From positions 72,337,490-72,401,489 of the forward strand of contig CM055095.1 of the NCBI GenBank assembly GCA_029204225.1: a stretch of DNA of 64,000 bases, given 5' to 3'. The position numbers and the translations under genes were made by a program. Each line of letters begins with the position of its first letter. The stretch's first letter is position 1. Source of the stretch: Diphasiastrum complanatum. Its lineage: Eukaryota; Streptophyta; Lycopodiopsida; Lycopodiales; Lycopodiaceae. This document shows positions 48,591 to 60,350 of this stretch, piece after piece. The notes beneath the pieces are model-generated. The model was not told where the DNA came from and did not search any database. It was given only the letters and a program-made list of their open reading frames with translations.

Positions 48591-50837
48591 TAGAAAGACA
48601 CGCAGTGCACGACGAGCCGCCTCGTCTGCATAAACATCTGGCCCTGGCTCTGGATCAGCCACAACAACCAAGCAGTCATCCGGATTGACCTACGCAAGTC
48701 AATCATTCGTGAGAATAGCCGAAGCAACATGATGGCATTAAATTGAATGCATGCCATAACACGAAAGCAAAACGATAGAGCATAGAAACTTACCTGAAAT
48801 AGTAGGGCGCGTGTGCCTCCTGCCCTCATGTTGTCTGCGATGCGTCGAACCACCCTGGTGTTGGTGTTGCAGTACACCAAGTCATTGCACTGCTCCTGCG
48901 TGAGGTGGTTCCGCCTGTTTGTGTGAACAAGGCTGAATGCTGAACAGTTCCGCTCACACACAGGCAGAACAATCCTACATTAATTTGAAGCCACTTAAGT
49001 GAGTTGCGGCCTTATAGAGACAATGCGGAAACTGTTTAGATGAATGGAACTGGCGGATTAGAAAACATACCTGTGATAGGACGCGGAATGCGAGCCTCTG
49101 CAGCTTTGTCTGTGCAGCGCCGAAGCTCTCCCACCATGATACAGGCTGCATGCGAGCAAGGTGCTTGCCGAACAAAAGTAGGGCGTGCTCGGAATTGAGC
49201 AACGGTGTGCGTAAGTTCAATTTAGCAAGCAAAGGGAAGTTCTAATCCATGCAAAGGTGGGTGGGGGTAGAGCAAGAGTGTACCTAAACCTCAGCTTCTG
49301 ACCCTCGAGCTCGTTGCGGTAAACATGGTCATTGTAGAGGGAGTGGATGTATGTGAACTAGTCCGCACGCAGCTCCCCATCTCTGTACAAGATCGCTCTG
49401 CCACAACAGATGAAGTATGTGGGCTACACTGTGAATCGGTCGGTGAAACTTTTGCCATCGCCGCGCCCACAACCGCCTAATAGGCGCCAACCCATGGAAC
49501 ATACCATGTGGGGCAACAATTACATAATTGCGTGCTGCGGCACCAACACGAAATAGAGTGTGAATGGAAAGAAAGTTTGGGAGACGAAAAAAGGTACACC
49601 TAGCCGCATCCAGATCGGAAGGCACGAGAGACTCACCTGTGCGGTCCATGAACTCATATATGAGGCCCATCGTGCACCCCTCGCGATCAACGAGCCTCAG
49701 AACAGAATACATGGGGCACATGACATCCATGAGTTGCTGCATATCAAACCAGAAGGGCTCCATGAAGAGGATCTCGTGGAATGCCAAGCCCTCTGGGATC
49801 TGGAACAAGTCCGTGGCCGTGAACTCTGCCGAAGTGGCCATGTGCCGCAAATCACCCTTCAGTCGGTGAAGCCACTCAAGCATGATGAACTGGTAGGCGA
49901 AGCGGGTCGGAGCAGGCTTCTTCAAATCCAGCCTGCATTGCAAAACGAATAAGACCCACACACCAAACGCATTCGCAACCCTAAACCCTAAACCCTGGTA
50001 TTATTGGCATGTGCAACGAAACTATGAATGAGCTTAAAAATAAGTAGTCTCTTACCTGCTGAATGTGCGGAAAAGAGCAGTGGTGCGGCGCTTGCGTGTG
50101 ATGAAGTCCACAATCGCAAGTGTCCTCCTGAGAAGCTACCTGACCCAAGACAGCAGACGCTCGATGAAATGCAAGAGGACGTCCAGTGAGTGAGTGGCAC
50201 ATGGAGTCCACAGAATGGAGGGGTACTTTGCCATAAGAAGATCCCCCATACCTCTGCAGTTGGACGCATTGTCCGTCATAGCCTATCGCCAACAGTTGAT
50301 TCAATTAATGTACAACTTGAAAACTCATTGCAATCAATTGAAATAACCCTAAACCTTTGTTAACACATTGCACAGTAAATGATCAAGCAACCAATGAAAG
50401 AACTGGTACCTGGACAACGCGTTGAGGCCCAACCTTCTGTATCGCCTGGCGGATGATGTCGTAGATGTACTCCAGAGGCGTCGACGCTGCGGAGGAACAT
50501 GGAACCGTAGCAGCTGGAAACAATGATGTTGATGAGTGGATTTTTACGACGATCAGTCCACCCATCAGCCATGATGGAACAGCCATAACTATCCCAGGCC
50601 TCGTGCAATGCGCCTAGTCTCTCTTTGACCTCTGTAACCCGCCCATGGAGCAAAGGGCGGCGAAGGGCATCGGTAGTGGGTGGTGTGTAGCTGGGCCCGC
50701 AAACTGCAATCTTCGAGACTCTCTCGAAAGATGTGGGAAGAGGCCATGATGAAGGGGAGGTTTAGGTCATAGAACATCTGTGCTATGGTCCTGGTGGCCT
50801 CCCTGTGGTGTCCCTCTCTGAGAGATCCCACCATGGT
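48590..50837 (-). mobile_element. hAT transposase gene, 3' part (DUF659 to dimerisation domain)
   Basis: Minus strand, with apparent introns. DUF659-type start ATRTIAQMFYDLNLPFIMAS near 50780; YGCSIMADGWTDRRKNPLIN near 50570; TDNASNCRGMGDLLMAKYPS and WTPCATHSLDVLLHF near 50260; RFAYQFIMLEWLHRL near 49900; ARRWQKFHRPIHSVAHILH near 49450; SWWESFGA and LQRLAFRVLSQ near 49110; CERNCSAFSLVHTNRRNHLT near 48950. An acidic tail exon (NPDDCLVVVADPEPGPDVYA) ends near 48593. Donors such as CAG-GTAAGA (50057) and GGTGAG are plausible. Stops and frameshifts occur, for example TAG in LLSWVR-LL. At 50837 it is cut by the LTR of a Ty3/gypsy element. Confidence 0.8.
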
Positions 50838-51285
50838 TGTTACAATCTTACTTACTGCAAACCTCCAGGTGCCGGTTAACCACAAGAGACCAAACGATTC
50901 ACGTTCCACCCCGCCATAGGACCTAATCCGGGTCCACCCACCGTGCCCTAGCCTGTGACCGTATCAAGCTGGATCTGACCTCCATCCCAGACGACGTCCC
51001 ATACCACCGCCTAGGCTCTCAGCCATCTCCTGCCTCATGCTAGCAATACATCCTGGCCGTGCACACGCTCTCCATCCACCTCCTCCTCGGTAGATAGAAT
51101 GGATGGCAAATGAGCCCTCCTCCCCTTGTATACCTCCAAGGAGAGAGACTCCAAGCCATGTCCACTCCTGGATCATGACACGTGGCAACCATGCAGGTTC
51201 ACGAGTCACCGGTCAAGCCTACAGGCCCAGTCATCGTCCAGTCTCAAGTCTGGGTTTGGGACCCAAGGGAGTTGGGTCCCTAACA
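50838..51285 (-). repeat. 3' LTR of the Ty3/gypsy element
   Basis: 448 bp, TGTTAGGG ... TTGTAACA in minus orientation, preceded by a polypurine tract (TTAAGGAAGAGGGAA, 51286-51300). About 175 bp at its U5 end match 56670-56847 with roughly 8 differences by eye. Confidence 0.85.
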
Positions 51286-51299
51286 TTCCCTCTTCCTTA

Positions 51300-54200
51300 A
51301 AAAATTCCTTATCTAAGGAAGGAAACCAGGGAATCTCAGTTTAAGGTCAAGTTCTTTCTCCCAAGTATCGTCATCCTCAAAACTTCCTTTCCAACAAACC
51401 AAGTACTCAGTCCTACCAGTTCCTGAGCTCAAGTTGACGTACATCAACAATGGCCTGTGGTTCAATAGGTACAAAGGATGATAGGTCTTCCAGCTGAATT
51501 AAGTCCTCCTGAGGCATCAAGTCATCCTTTCCACCAAGTCGTTCCTTTAAACGACTGATGTGAAAAACTGGATGTACCTTAACACCTTGAGGAAGTTCCA
51601 ACTGGTACGCATTCCGATGGAGTTTCTTTACTATACGGAATGGCCCTGCGTAACGAGGTGACAACTTAGGACATTTTCCAGTCCTTAGAACCTTGGAATC
51701 TTTTGGGATTCTAAGATACACCCAAGCCCCCTCCTCATAGACCCTAGGTTGTCGCTTTTGATTGGCGTAAAACTGGGCTCTATCCTGAGCCGTTTTTACG
51801 TTTTCGCGAGCAACAAGCAACATCTCTTGCATATCATGCAGGAAATCTACTACTGCCTTAACCTTGAGGCCTTTGAGGCCCACTGAAATGGGAGCCTTAG
51901 GCTGGAAACCGTACATCAGAGAAAATGGACTAAAACCCGTCACTGAGTGCTTTGCGCTATTATACACAAACTCGATCATTGGTACCTTTCCCAATCCGAC
52001 TGTCTTCTGGAAACATATGCTCGAAGCATATCTTCCATAGACTGGTTTGTCTTCTCTGTCTGACCATCTGATTCAGGATGATCTGAAGACCCCAAACTTA
52101 GAGTGGTCTCTAATTTCTCAAAGACCGCTTGCCAGAATTTGCCAGTGAACTTTGGATCTCGATCACTAACAATGTCATTCGGCAACCCAAACAACCTGAA
52201 CAACTTTTCCACAAAAAGCTGTGCAAGTTCAGAAGCTTTGACAGTTTGCTTGGTTGGTATGAACCAGGCCATTTTAGTCAACCTGTCAACTATTACCCAA
52301 ACGGCATCATTTTGCTTCCCCGTCCGAGGTAGCCCAACCACAAAATCCATGGATGCTTTCCCACTTTCTTTCGGGAATTTCCAAGGGCATTAACAAACCA
52401 ACTGCCTTAAGTCTTTCAGCTTTGTTAACTTGGCATTGCGCACACTTGCGAACATATGCCTCCACCTGACTTTTTAATTTTGGCCAGTAAAAGTTTCTTT
52501 TTACTAAGTCAAGTGTCCTTTGAGCGCCAGGGTGCCCTGCACACGGGCTGTCATGACATTCATGCAGGATTTGGGTTCTTATATTATCATTTTCTAGCAC
52601 ACAAACTTTTCCATTCCGGAAAAGTAACCCATTCCTAATGGAATAGTCTCTTTGTATCTTGTCCCGAGGAGAAATCTTGGAAACCTGCATTCCAAGCTCA
52701 TCACTAGATCTAGAAGAACCTGCCAGGACGTCTAGCCAAATGCGACCGAAGTACCTATTGGTCTTACACAAATCTCTTAAGGATAGATACAACTCAGATT
52801 GGATCTCAGAAAAGCTTAACTGATTAACCTCTCCAATCCGGCTTAAGGCATCTGCGACACTATTAGAAGTACTCTTACGGTACTCAATGTCATAATGAAA
52901 TTCTTGGAGCATCTATGATCATCTGGCCTTACGACCCCTAAGGTCGACCGCATTGTTAATATATTTTAACACTTGATGGTCAGTAACTATGGTAAACTGG
53001 GAGCCATATAAATAATGTCTCCAAACTTTCAGGGCATTAATAACAGCAAAAAGTTCCTTGTCATAGGTGGAATACCACCTTTGAGAAGAGTCCAGCTTCT
53101 TGCTTTCAAAAGCTACCGGTCTACCATCCTAATATAGGACTGCGCCTATAGCATAGTCATTGGCATCCATTTCAAGTACATACGGCTTGTTAGGATCCAC
53201 TATGTGTAGAATAGGCGCTGTAGTTACACAGAATTTGAGGTTCTCAAAACTCTGATTCAACTCTTGAGTCCAAGTAACTGGAGGACTGAACTTACTGTGC
53301 TGGCTAACTCTTTTAGCCCCTCTGAGGACATTCGTCAAGGCCAATGCAATTAGTGCATAGTTCAAGATGAATCTATGAAAAAATCCCGTAAAGCCCAAAA
53401 AGGACTCAACCTCCCGGATAGTTTTAGGGATAGGCCATTCACGTACTTGTCGGACTTTATTTGGGTCAATTTCCAACCCACGGTCCGAAATAATGTGACC
53501 AAGGTATAACAACCTTTTTTGGAAGAACACACATTTGGATACCTTGGCAAAAAGCTTCTCCTGTCTAAGTAACTTTAAGACAGTCCTGAGATGCTCCTCA
53601 TGCTCCTCCAAGGTCTTACTATAGATGAGAATATCATCTAAGTAGACTATTACAAACTTTCCCAGATATGGACAAAGAAGATCGTTCATCATTTGTTGGA
53701 AAGTCGCTGGAGCATTTGTCAAGCCAAATGGTAAAACCAGAAACTCATAATGGCCGTATCTACCTGTAAACCCGGTTTTTCCAATATCCTCAGTCTTTAT
53801 GCAAATCTGATGATACCCTGATCTCAAATCCATTTTGGTGAAGTACTTTGCACCATGCAATTGATCAACCAGTTCATCCATTCGCGGCAAAGGATAACGG
53901 TTTTTAATCGTCAGCTTATTCAACTTTTTAAAGTCCACACAAAGACGAGCACCTCCGTCTTTTTTATCAACAAGGAGCACAGGTGCCCCCTAGGGAGATT
54001 TACTAGGCCTAACATGGCCCATCTTAAGGTAATTTTGCAGTTGCCTATAAACCTCATCCTCTTCAGTAGTACTCATCCTATATGGATACAGTGATATAGG
54101 AGAACTACCAGGAATCAGTTTAATACCATGATCAACACCCCTAGAGGGGGGAAGACCCTCAGGAAGCTGCTCAGGAAATACATCGTTAAATTCTTGTCTA

Positions 54201-55803
54201 AGTTTCATAAAAATTTCACCTTCCGGCGAGTTTTCTTGTTTTAGGTTATTAGACATTAATTCCATTTGGAGATTGTAAAATTGCAAACTACGTTCTTCAT
54301 GGTAAGTAAAATCTTTTCACCAACATAAATAAGAACTGCAATCCACAATATCCATACATTTAACAGTTTCCAAAGCAGAAAGCATATACGGAGTAATAAT
54401 ATCAACATTTCCATTCAATTCTATGAGTGAGCCGTTATGTAAGAACGACAAACTGTGTTACATAGTTTTTCTTCATAGACTCGTCCCTCTCATAGAACCA
54501 CTCTTTACCAAGTATAACATCTACCCTATCTAGATTCATAATATGAAAGTCTAATTTATCTTTATAGGCTTGAATCTCTATTGGTAGACGTGGGACTATC
54601 CGGTCCCAAACTTGGCTTTCTGCTCCCGTTGCCAGCTTCACTGTGTATCGGTGGTCACTTTGCCTTGTTTCCACCTTTAGCTTCTGCAACAAATTAGTGT
54701 TAAAAAAATTATGTGTGGAACCATCATCAAATAAAACGGTTACGACTTGACCACCCACAACCCCTTTCATCCGAATGAGGTCATGAGGGCCAAAAACAGC
54801 CGTATTAAAACAACAATGCTCACACACAGAATTACCAGCAAAGGAAAGATCTACACTAGATATGCTAGAGTTACCTGGCGTCTTAAAAGATGCCCCTTTA
54901 GCTTTCCGTTTCTTTGGACATTCCTTCGCGACATGACCTGGTTCCATGCAATTGAAGCACATATTGTCGCTTCTGGCTTTCATGAAGGTTTCCTTGTCCA
55001 AGGTAGATCTTTTCTTCGATTTCCCTGAACCTAAGGCCCCTTCCTTTGCCTTATCTTTTGATTTCTTTGGAAAGAAAGGCCTCTTACCCTTTACGTCAGG
55101 CAAGACACCAGTCTCAGGCTTAGCCATTGTACGAGTATCATCGTAGATTCTGGCGAAGCGAACAACATCCTTGAGGGTAAGAGGCTGGTTCCTCCTGACC
55201 TCTAGCTGGTAGTCTCTTGGCAACCCCAGTATAAAATGCGATTTTACTAACAAGGGATCTATTCTAGTTGCAAAACGAGAATAGAACTCTTGAAATTTTT
55301 GAAAATACTGATCCACGGGCCGGTTCCCCCATATGGATTGTTGCATACTGACGGAAAAATTCAAAATCATCAAGAATAGGAAGGAGGGCCGCCTTGAAGG
55401 CTTTACAAAAATCCTCCCAATTCCTAGGAACTTCAGGCTTACCCCTTATATCTTGCCAGTAGGTAAATGCTTTACCTCGCAGGTACATGATGGCGAGATT
55501 GATCTTGTTGTCCTCGAATGAATCGTGCATGGAAAAGTGCGAATTCCATCGATCCTCTGGGGTTCTATCCTTCTTTTCCCCAGCAAAAACTTCAGGAGTG
55601 AACAAGGGTTGATGCACCAATTGCCTTGGCTGCGTCAATTCCTTGAGATCCTGCTGATCCCGACTGTGCTTTGCTTGCATATCCACAATCTGTTGCTGTA
55701 GACTGTTAATAGCCAGCATCAAAGCATCAGGGTCTAAGACAGAGGCAGATACTGTAGCCTCATGAACAGGGGACATAGGCTGTGTAGTAGGAGTAGGCTC
55801 CAT
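51300..55803 (-). mobile_element. Ty3/gypsy element with chromodomain (gag-pol)
   Basis: Minus strand, near-complete. Gag starts MEPTPTTQPMSPVHEATVSA at 55803 and includes a coiled coil (LQQQIVDMQAKHSRDQQDLK) and a CCHC knuckle CFNCMEPGHVAKEC (about 54950). Protease reads LFDDGSTHNFF (about 54725; DSG is usual). RT covers 53129-53980 with VIVYLDDILIYSK intact. RNase H includes TDHQVLKYINNAVDL. Integrase has the HHCC zinc finger ECHDSPCAGH...CAQC, IVDRLTK, SDRDPKF and DGQTE, so all three catalytic acidic residues are present. It ends in the SPRYAGPFRI...HPVFHISRLK block and, after one frameshift at about 51415, a chromodomain EYLVCWKGSFEDDDTWE. Lesions: frameshifts near 55300, 52320, 51985 and 51415 and stops near 53131, 53990 and 52917. 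Recent but inactive. Confidence 0.92.
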
Positions 55804-56654
55804 TTTTACGAAGAGAAGAGAGGTGAATTAAGAAGAGATGAAAGAAGAGAATCAAAAGCTACTCAAGGAAGGTAGATACAAGGCTACTCTTGCTGTCTCT
55901 TCACAAACCAAATGGTATTGTCCATGGCTGCCAAGAGGAATAAAAGAAAGCAAAGAGAAGGATGCACCACCACCTCCACCTCTTTTCACACTAAACAGAT
56001 GCATGGAAGAGGCATACCTCCCTCTTTGTGCCATCCTACCATCTGCCAAGTGGCCTTGCCTTGCTACCTAGCCTCCACCTCAACCTTCTGGCCTTCTCCT
56101 AGCAATCTGCCAGGTGGCCTACAGTTCCCTTCTCCCCTTCTATCTTAGTTTTCCTTCCACCTGTCCATCGCTGGCAGACAACAATATGAAGAGGAAAACT
56201 GGTGTAGATTTTCAGGGAGGGCCCCGATTTACTCAGCTGAAGATCTGACATACATCGCAATAGGAGGGCGCTTCCAGCTGCCACCTCTCCTGACCCATAA
56301 GATGCCACGTGGCAGGTTTTTTCAAAGCTTTTTGGACACTCCCACTGGTCAAACAACGATGAAGAAATCACGTTTTTGTTTGAATCTGAGAAGGGCCCAT
56401 CGCGACTAAGAATCCACGATTTCTGAGCGGATTCTCAGTAGGAAGGACCGCCACCTGTCCAACCTTGGATAGTGCCACGTGGCAGGTCCTCCTTAGGGCC
56501 CAACCATTTTTTTAAAAACTTTTACTTGAATTTCTCAAAAAAACAGCGGAAGGAAGAATAGAAAAAGACGCATAAAAAATGCGTTTTAAACCCGATTTTC
56601 GTCAGAAGCGCCAAAACTTACTACGGATCAACGCACCTGCTTTCAGCATGCAGT
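55804..56654 (-). other. 5' leader of the Ty3/gypsy element
   Basis: An 0.85-kb untranslated stretch between the primer-binding site and gag. GCCACGTGGCAGGT-type sequence occurs twice (about 56303 and 56472). Small ORFs on the other strand have no support. Confidence 0.6.
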
Positions 56655-56667
56655 GGCTCTGATACCA
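56655..56667 (-). promoter_or_regulatory. Primer-binding site of the Ty3/gypsy element
   Basis: Minus strand TGGTATCAGAGCC, two bases inside the 5' LTR end; initiator Met tRNA type. Confidence 0.85.
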
Positions 56668-56669
56668 TA

Positions 56670-56847
56670 TGTTACAATCTTACTTACTGCAAACCTAAAG
56701 GTGCCGGTTAACCACAAGAGACCGAACGATTCACGTTCCACCCCGCCATAGGACCAAATCCGGGTCCACCCACCGTGCCTTGGCCTGTGACCGTATCAAG
56801 CTGGATCCGACCTCCATCCCAGACGGCGTCCCATACCACCGCCTATG
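56670..56847 (-). repeat. Truncated 5' LTR (U5 side only)
   Basis: Matches the first 175 bp of 50838-51285, then diverges after CCCATACCACCGCCTA. The missing outer part would contain U3 and the promoter. No target duplication can be scored because the outer end is gone. Confidence 0.8.
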
Positions 56848-56849
56848 CG

Positions 56850-56985
56850 CAAGGGAGGGAGGACGAGGACACACTAGAGGCAGATGGACGGTGCGAACCT
56901 GGAGGTGGTGGCACAGGTGCAGCTGTGGAAGTGGAGACTGTGGGGTGTGGACGGCTCGCCAGCCTCAGCATCTGACTCAGAATAT
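56850..56985 (-). mobile_element. hAT transposase linker fragment
   Basis: The minus strand reads a Pro/Ser-rich stretch (PHPTVSTSTAAPVPPPPGSH), like the linker between BED finger and DUF659 in the hAT copy at 61.3-61.8 kb. It probably continues the hAT gene interrupted at 50837. The BED finger itself is missing, with a LINE abutting at 56986. Confidence 0.45.
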
Positions 56986-58765
56986 GTCTAAAATGCGAGC
57001 CCTCTGCCATCTCACGACTCCACTATCGCAAAGCTAAGGACATTGATGTTCTGGAGGCTGAGCTTCTAAAGTATGCTCCTGATATCCTCTCACCCTTTCT
57101 CTCCATTCTCTTTAACCGCGTTGCCTCTTTCGGCTTCCCTTCCTCATGGTCCACCAACCTTATCCATCCCATTCACAAAGGCGGTGATCCTATGAAGGTC
57201 GACAATTACCGTACTATTACGATCAGCCACCTTTTCGCCAAAATCTACGATTCTATTCTACAATCGGAGATCAGTGCAGAGATGGATATCAAATCACTTT
57301 GTGCTATTGGACAGGCAGGTTTCAGACCGAGATACACTACCACCGATCCTATCATCACTCTGAGATCCATTATAGAGGAGGCTAGGGCCAAGAGAGAGTG
57401 TGTATCTTGCTACTTTGTGGACTTCCGCAAGGCTTTTGACTCAGTGCCTAGACATCTATTGATACAGCGGCTTCGGGATCGAGGATTCCAAGAGGATACC
57501 ATACAGGCAGTAGTGTCATTACACCGGTGGGTTTTTGGTCGGGTCAGACTAGCAGATGTCCTTTCACCCGAGGTGGAGAGTAATATTGGGGTTAAGCAGG
57601 ATGTCCACTCTCACCTACACTCTTTGGGCTATATATTGATGAGCTGGAGCAGGTCATACAGTGAGATGGAGAGGAGGGATGTACATTAGGAGCCCTTATC
57701 ATTTCTATCATGTTATATTCACACTATGCTAGTGCTGCCTTATCCTCTTCAAGACGCCTACACTCAAAGGGACATTTATTCTCATGATAGTCCCAGGCAT
57801 GTCAACTGTTCTCCACAGTAGGTATTCAGATTTTCCCAGGCACTCATCAGTATATCAAACGCTTCCTCTATAGATCCTACCTACAGCGTACTTGGCAGGG
57901 GACATTGGGGACCAAGAATGAGTTTTACCGCACACATTTTCTATCCCTAGACCCATCGAGATATCCTATATCACTGGGTTATCTGAGAGAGAGTATCTCT
58001 AGATTACGGACAGTGATGGGTCAGTTTTGGGTCTCTTCTCACCAGCTAACCATTAAGACCGGCAGATATAGTGGCACCCCAGGTGAGGCCCGTTTATGTA
58101 GCATGTGTGATATGCATGAGATCGAGAATGAGTCACATTTCCTGTTTCGATGCCCAGCCTACTATGAGATCGAGGGAGATACTATTGTTTGTTTAGGGAG
58201 TACCCAATCACACTCTCTACTTTGATATCCTATGAGGATTCCAGATGTGTCTCTCTGATGATCCGGGAGATGTCCGACATGTGGATGAGGAGACCACCAT
58301 CCTTGGTCCAGCTGAGCATTAGGGAGTACATATCTTGCTGGCGTCTGAGATCCGAGGTGAGCAGTGATTCAGAGGGAGAGGCTGAGATTCCTGGTGTTTC
58401 TAGACATCGACAGCAAAGACAATGTCGACACCCAAATAGAGAGCCTGATACCAGAGCACAGTCTAGAGGTTTATGGCAGTGGACACTTCGACGGCATGGT
58501 CGGCGACAGAGGAGAGCGACATGTCTAGTGGTACCATCACAACATACCATACACACTTTCTTTCAGGTTGAGGGACATCATGATGTATCACACTTGGCCG
58601 ATTGACTGGGCCAGGCACACTTAACATACAACCATATATAGCATTTGTTTGCAGTTAGTAGTTCTTATGGATTTTCGAGCTTTAAGCTCCTATGGTTTCA
58701 CGCTTGACATGTACCTTTTCTTAGTCCTATGTACCTTAGGGTATCTCAAAGGAGATTAATAAAGT

Positions 58766-58770
<5 letters not shown>
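56986..58770 (+). mobile_element. LINE (non-LTR) reverse transcriptase, 5'-truncated
   Basis: The RT segment reads DIDVLEAELLKYAPDILSPF, IHPIHKGGDPMKVDNYRTIT, GQAGFRPRYTTTDPIITLRS and CYFVDFRKAFDSVPRHLLIQ (57050-57480), then NIGVKQ. There it shifts one frame: GCPLSPTLFGLYIDELEQ continues in the next frame at about 57600. The catalytic YADD region is absent. The C-terminal part resumes at 57905 with ISRLRTVMGQFWVSSHQLTI and a zinc-knuckle-like LCSMCDMHEIENESHFLFRC (about 58100). A decayed tail runs to about 58600. The 3' end GATTAATAAAGTTCTCTG runs straight into a (CT)n tract instead of poly-A. Clade not assigned. Confidence 0.8.
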
Positions 58771-58839
<69 letters not shown>

Positions 58840-58906
58840 CCCCCTATGTTGGGATAGAATAGCTTTGGGTAGGTGCTCGAGCCCCCAAAGCCTTTCTCAA
58901 CCTAGG

Positions 58907-58979
<73 letters not shown>
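58771..58979. repeat. Two long (CT)n microsatellites
   Basis: (CT)n at 58771-58837 and 58911-58979, separated by 73 bp that includes a C-run. The first follows the LINE end directly. Confidence 0.97.
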
Positions 58980-58981
<2 letters not shown>

Positions 58982-59187
58982 GTGCACGGTTTGCTACCCT
59001 GTGGCCTGTTTTCTGTTTTTTTTTTAAATTTAAAAAAAATGCGTCCTGGACGCTAGACGCGTCCAGCTAGTAAAAAAAAAACATTAAAAAAAAATGGATG
59101 TGTCCGACTCGGGGGTCTGACACGTCCGGGTCCCCCGGACGCGGACGCCGTGTATATATATATATATACACACATATACATATATAT
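58980..59187. repeat. GGACGCG-rich and TA-rich spacer
   Basis: Poly-T/poly-A runs flank GCGTCCTGGACGCTAGACGC, a near palindrome at 59041-59060. A second GGGTCCCCCGGACGCGGACG block follows, then TATA/CACA repeats up to the next element. Non-coding. Confidence 0.5.
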
Positions 59188-59439
59188 CATAGTGGCACGT
59201 GGTACCGCCATTATGGTACCGCGGTTATGGTGCCGCCCTCAGACCAGTGGTACCAAGGCGGCACCACAAAAATAATATTTTTTATTATTATTATTATTAT
59301 TATTTTAATAAAAAACCCTTTTAACAAGCTAATACAGGGTAAAAAATTTAGGAAAAAAAAGGGTTAGGGTTTAGAAAGAAGATGTTATTGTACAGGGGAC
59401 TGTACAGGGGGACTGTACTGGGCGGACTGTGGGAGAGCA

Positions 59440-59760
59440 GATCTGGTGGTCAATGGGAGTGCAGCATGTGGGGGGGCAGCAAATCCGGACAGGTACACCG
59501 TCACATGGGCACTGTGGGGGAGCAAACCACGGACCCAATCGGAGTGCAGCATGTGGGGGAGCAATACATGGGGCAGGTACACCGTCACATGGGCACTGTG
59601 GAGGAGCAGACCATGGACCCAATCGGAGTGCAGCATGTGGGGGAGCAATACATCCGGATAGGTTCACTGTCACATGGGCACTATGGAGGAGCAGACCATG
59701 GACCCAATCGGAGTGCAGCATGTGGGGGAGCAATACATGGGAGAGGTACAGTAGCACATG
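59440..59760 (+). repeat. 84/85-bp tandem repeat, about four units
   Basis: GGACCCAATCGGAGTGCAGC begins units at 59531, 59615 and 59700 (periods 84 and 85), with a partial unit before them from about 59444. Units contain ATGTGGGGGAGCAATACAT and GTCACATGGGCACT. Because 84 is a multiple of three, several frames on both strands stay open; these are not independent genes. Confidence 0.9.
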
Positions 59761-59984
59761 GGATCATCAACAAATGCAAATGGGGAAACAGGCTCTGGGG
59801 TTAAATAGGCACTCACGAGGCAGTGAGAGAGCCAGTGAGAGGCTGAGGCTGTGAGAGAGAGCCTGTGAGAGGCTGTGAGAGAGAGGTGTTGTGAGAGGCT
59901 GTGTCACAGACCGAGAGAGAGGTTGTGAGAGGGAGGCTGTGAGAGAGCCAGTGAGAGCCATTTCGAGAAACAGGGTGTCGTGAG

Positions 59985-60350
59985 ATGGCGGAGCGGATAC
60001 CACCGAGGCCTGAGGGCGAAGCCAGGAGGAAGCTCGAGGAAGATGTCCGAAGGCACAATGAAAGGCATCGGAAGCAAGAGGCAGACATTGCAGAGATGCT
60101 GCGAGAGACTCGGCAGAGACACCCAAAGCTGCAAATCCCCGCCCTCGCTGTGGCCCCCGCCCCCGCTGTTGAGCTGGATTTGGATGAGCAGAGCGGAATG
60201 AACTTCACACGGCCGCAGCTCATCATGGTCAGGGAAAGGGTTGCCCGCCGTCGTGCTAACCAGGAGGCAGCTCGGGCTAACCGGGAGGCAGAGCGAGAGC
60301 GTCAGAACAATGCACCTGACGAGGGCGAGGAGTCAGTGGAGGATCCATAG
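59985..60350 (+). CDS. Highly charged 121-residue protein of unknown function
   Basis: The ORF begins MAERIPPRPEGEARRKLEED and ends GEESVEDP. It is rich in Arg and Glu, with two probable coiled-coil helices (about residues 12-48 and 78-105; RARRANQEAARANREAERER-like composition) separated by a Pro/Ala linker (IPALAVAPAPAVELDLDE). No known domain is recognised. It is preceded by GTGAGAGGCT-type minisatellite sequence (59810-59965) and lies within the GGTACC-bounded element, upstream of a hAT transposase on the same strand. GC content is higher than the flanks. The ATG is the first in frame. It could be an accessory protein of the element or a chance ORF; the codon-like composition favours the former. 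Confidence 0.5.
   Translation: MAERIPPRPEGEARRKLEEDVRRHNERHRKQEADIAEMLRETRQRHPKLQIPALAVAPAPAVELDLDEQSGMNFTRPQLIMVRERVARRRANQEAARANREAERERQNNAPDEGEESVEDP

Noticed and set aside
55838-56148. Plus-strand ORFs between gypsy gag and its LTR
   Set aside because: They are antisense to the leader of the minus-strand element and show no conserved motif.
59371-59854. Several overlapping repeat-protein ORFs on both strands
   Set aside because: All arise from one 84/85-bp tandem array; mutually exclusive frames with no start context or conserved flank.
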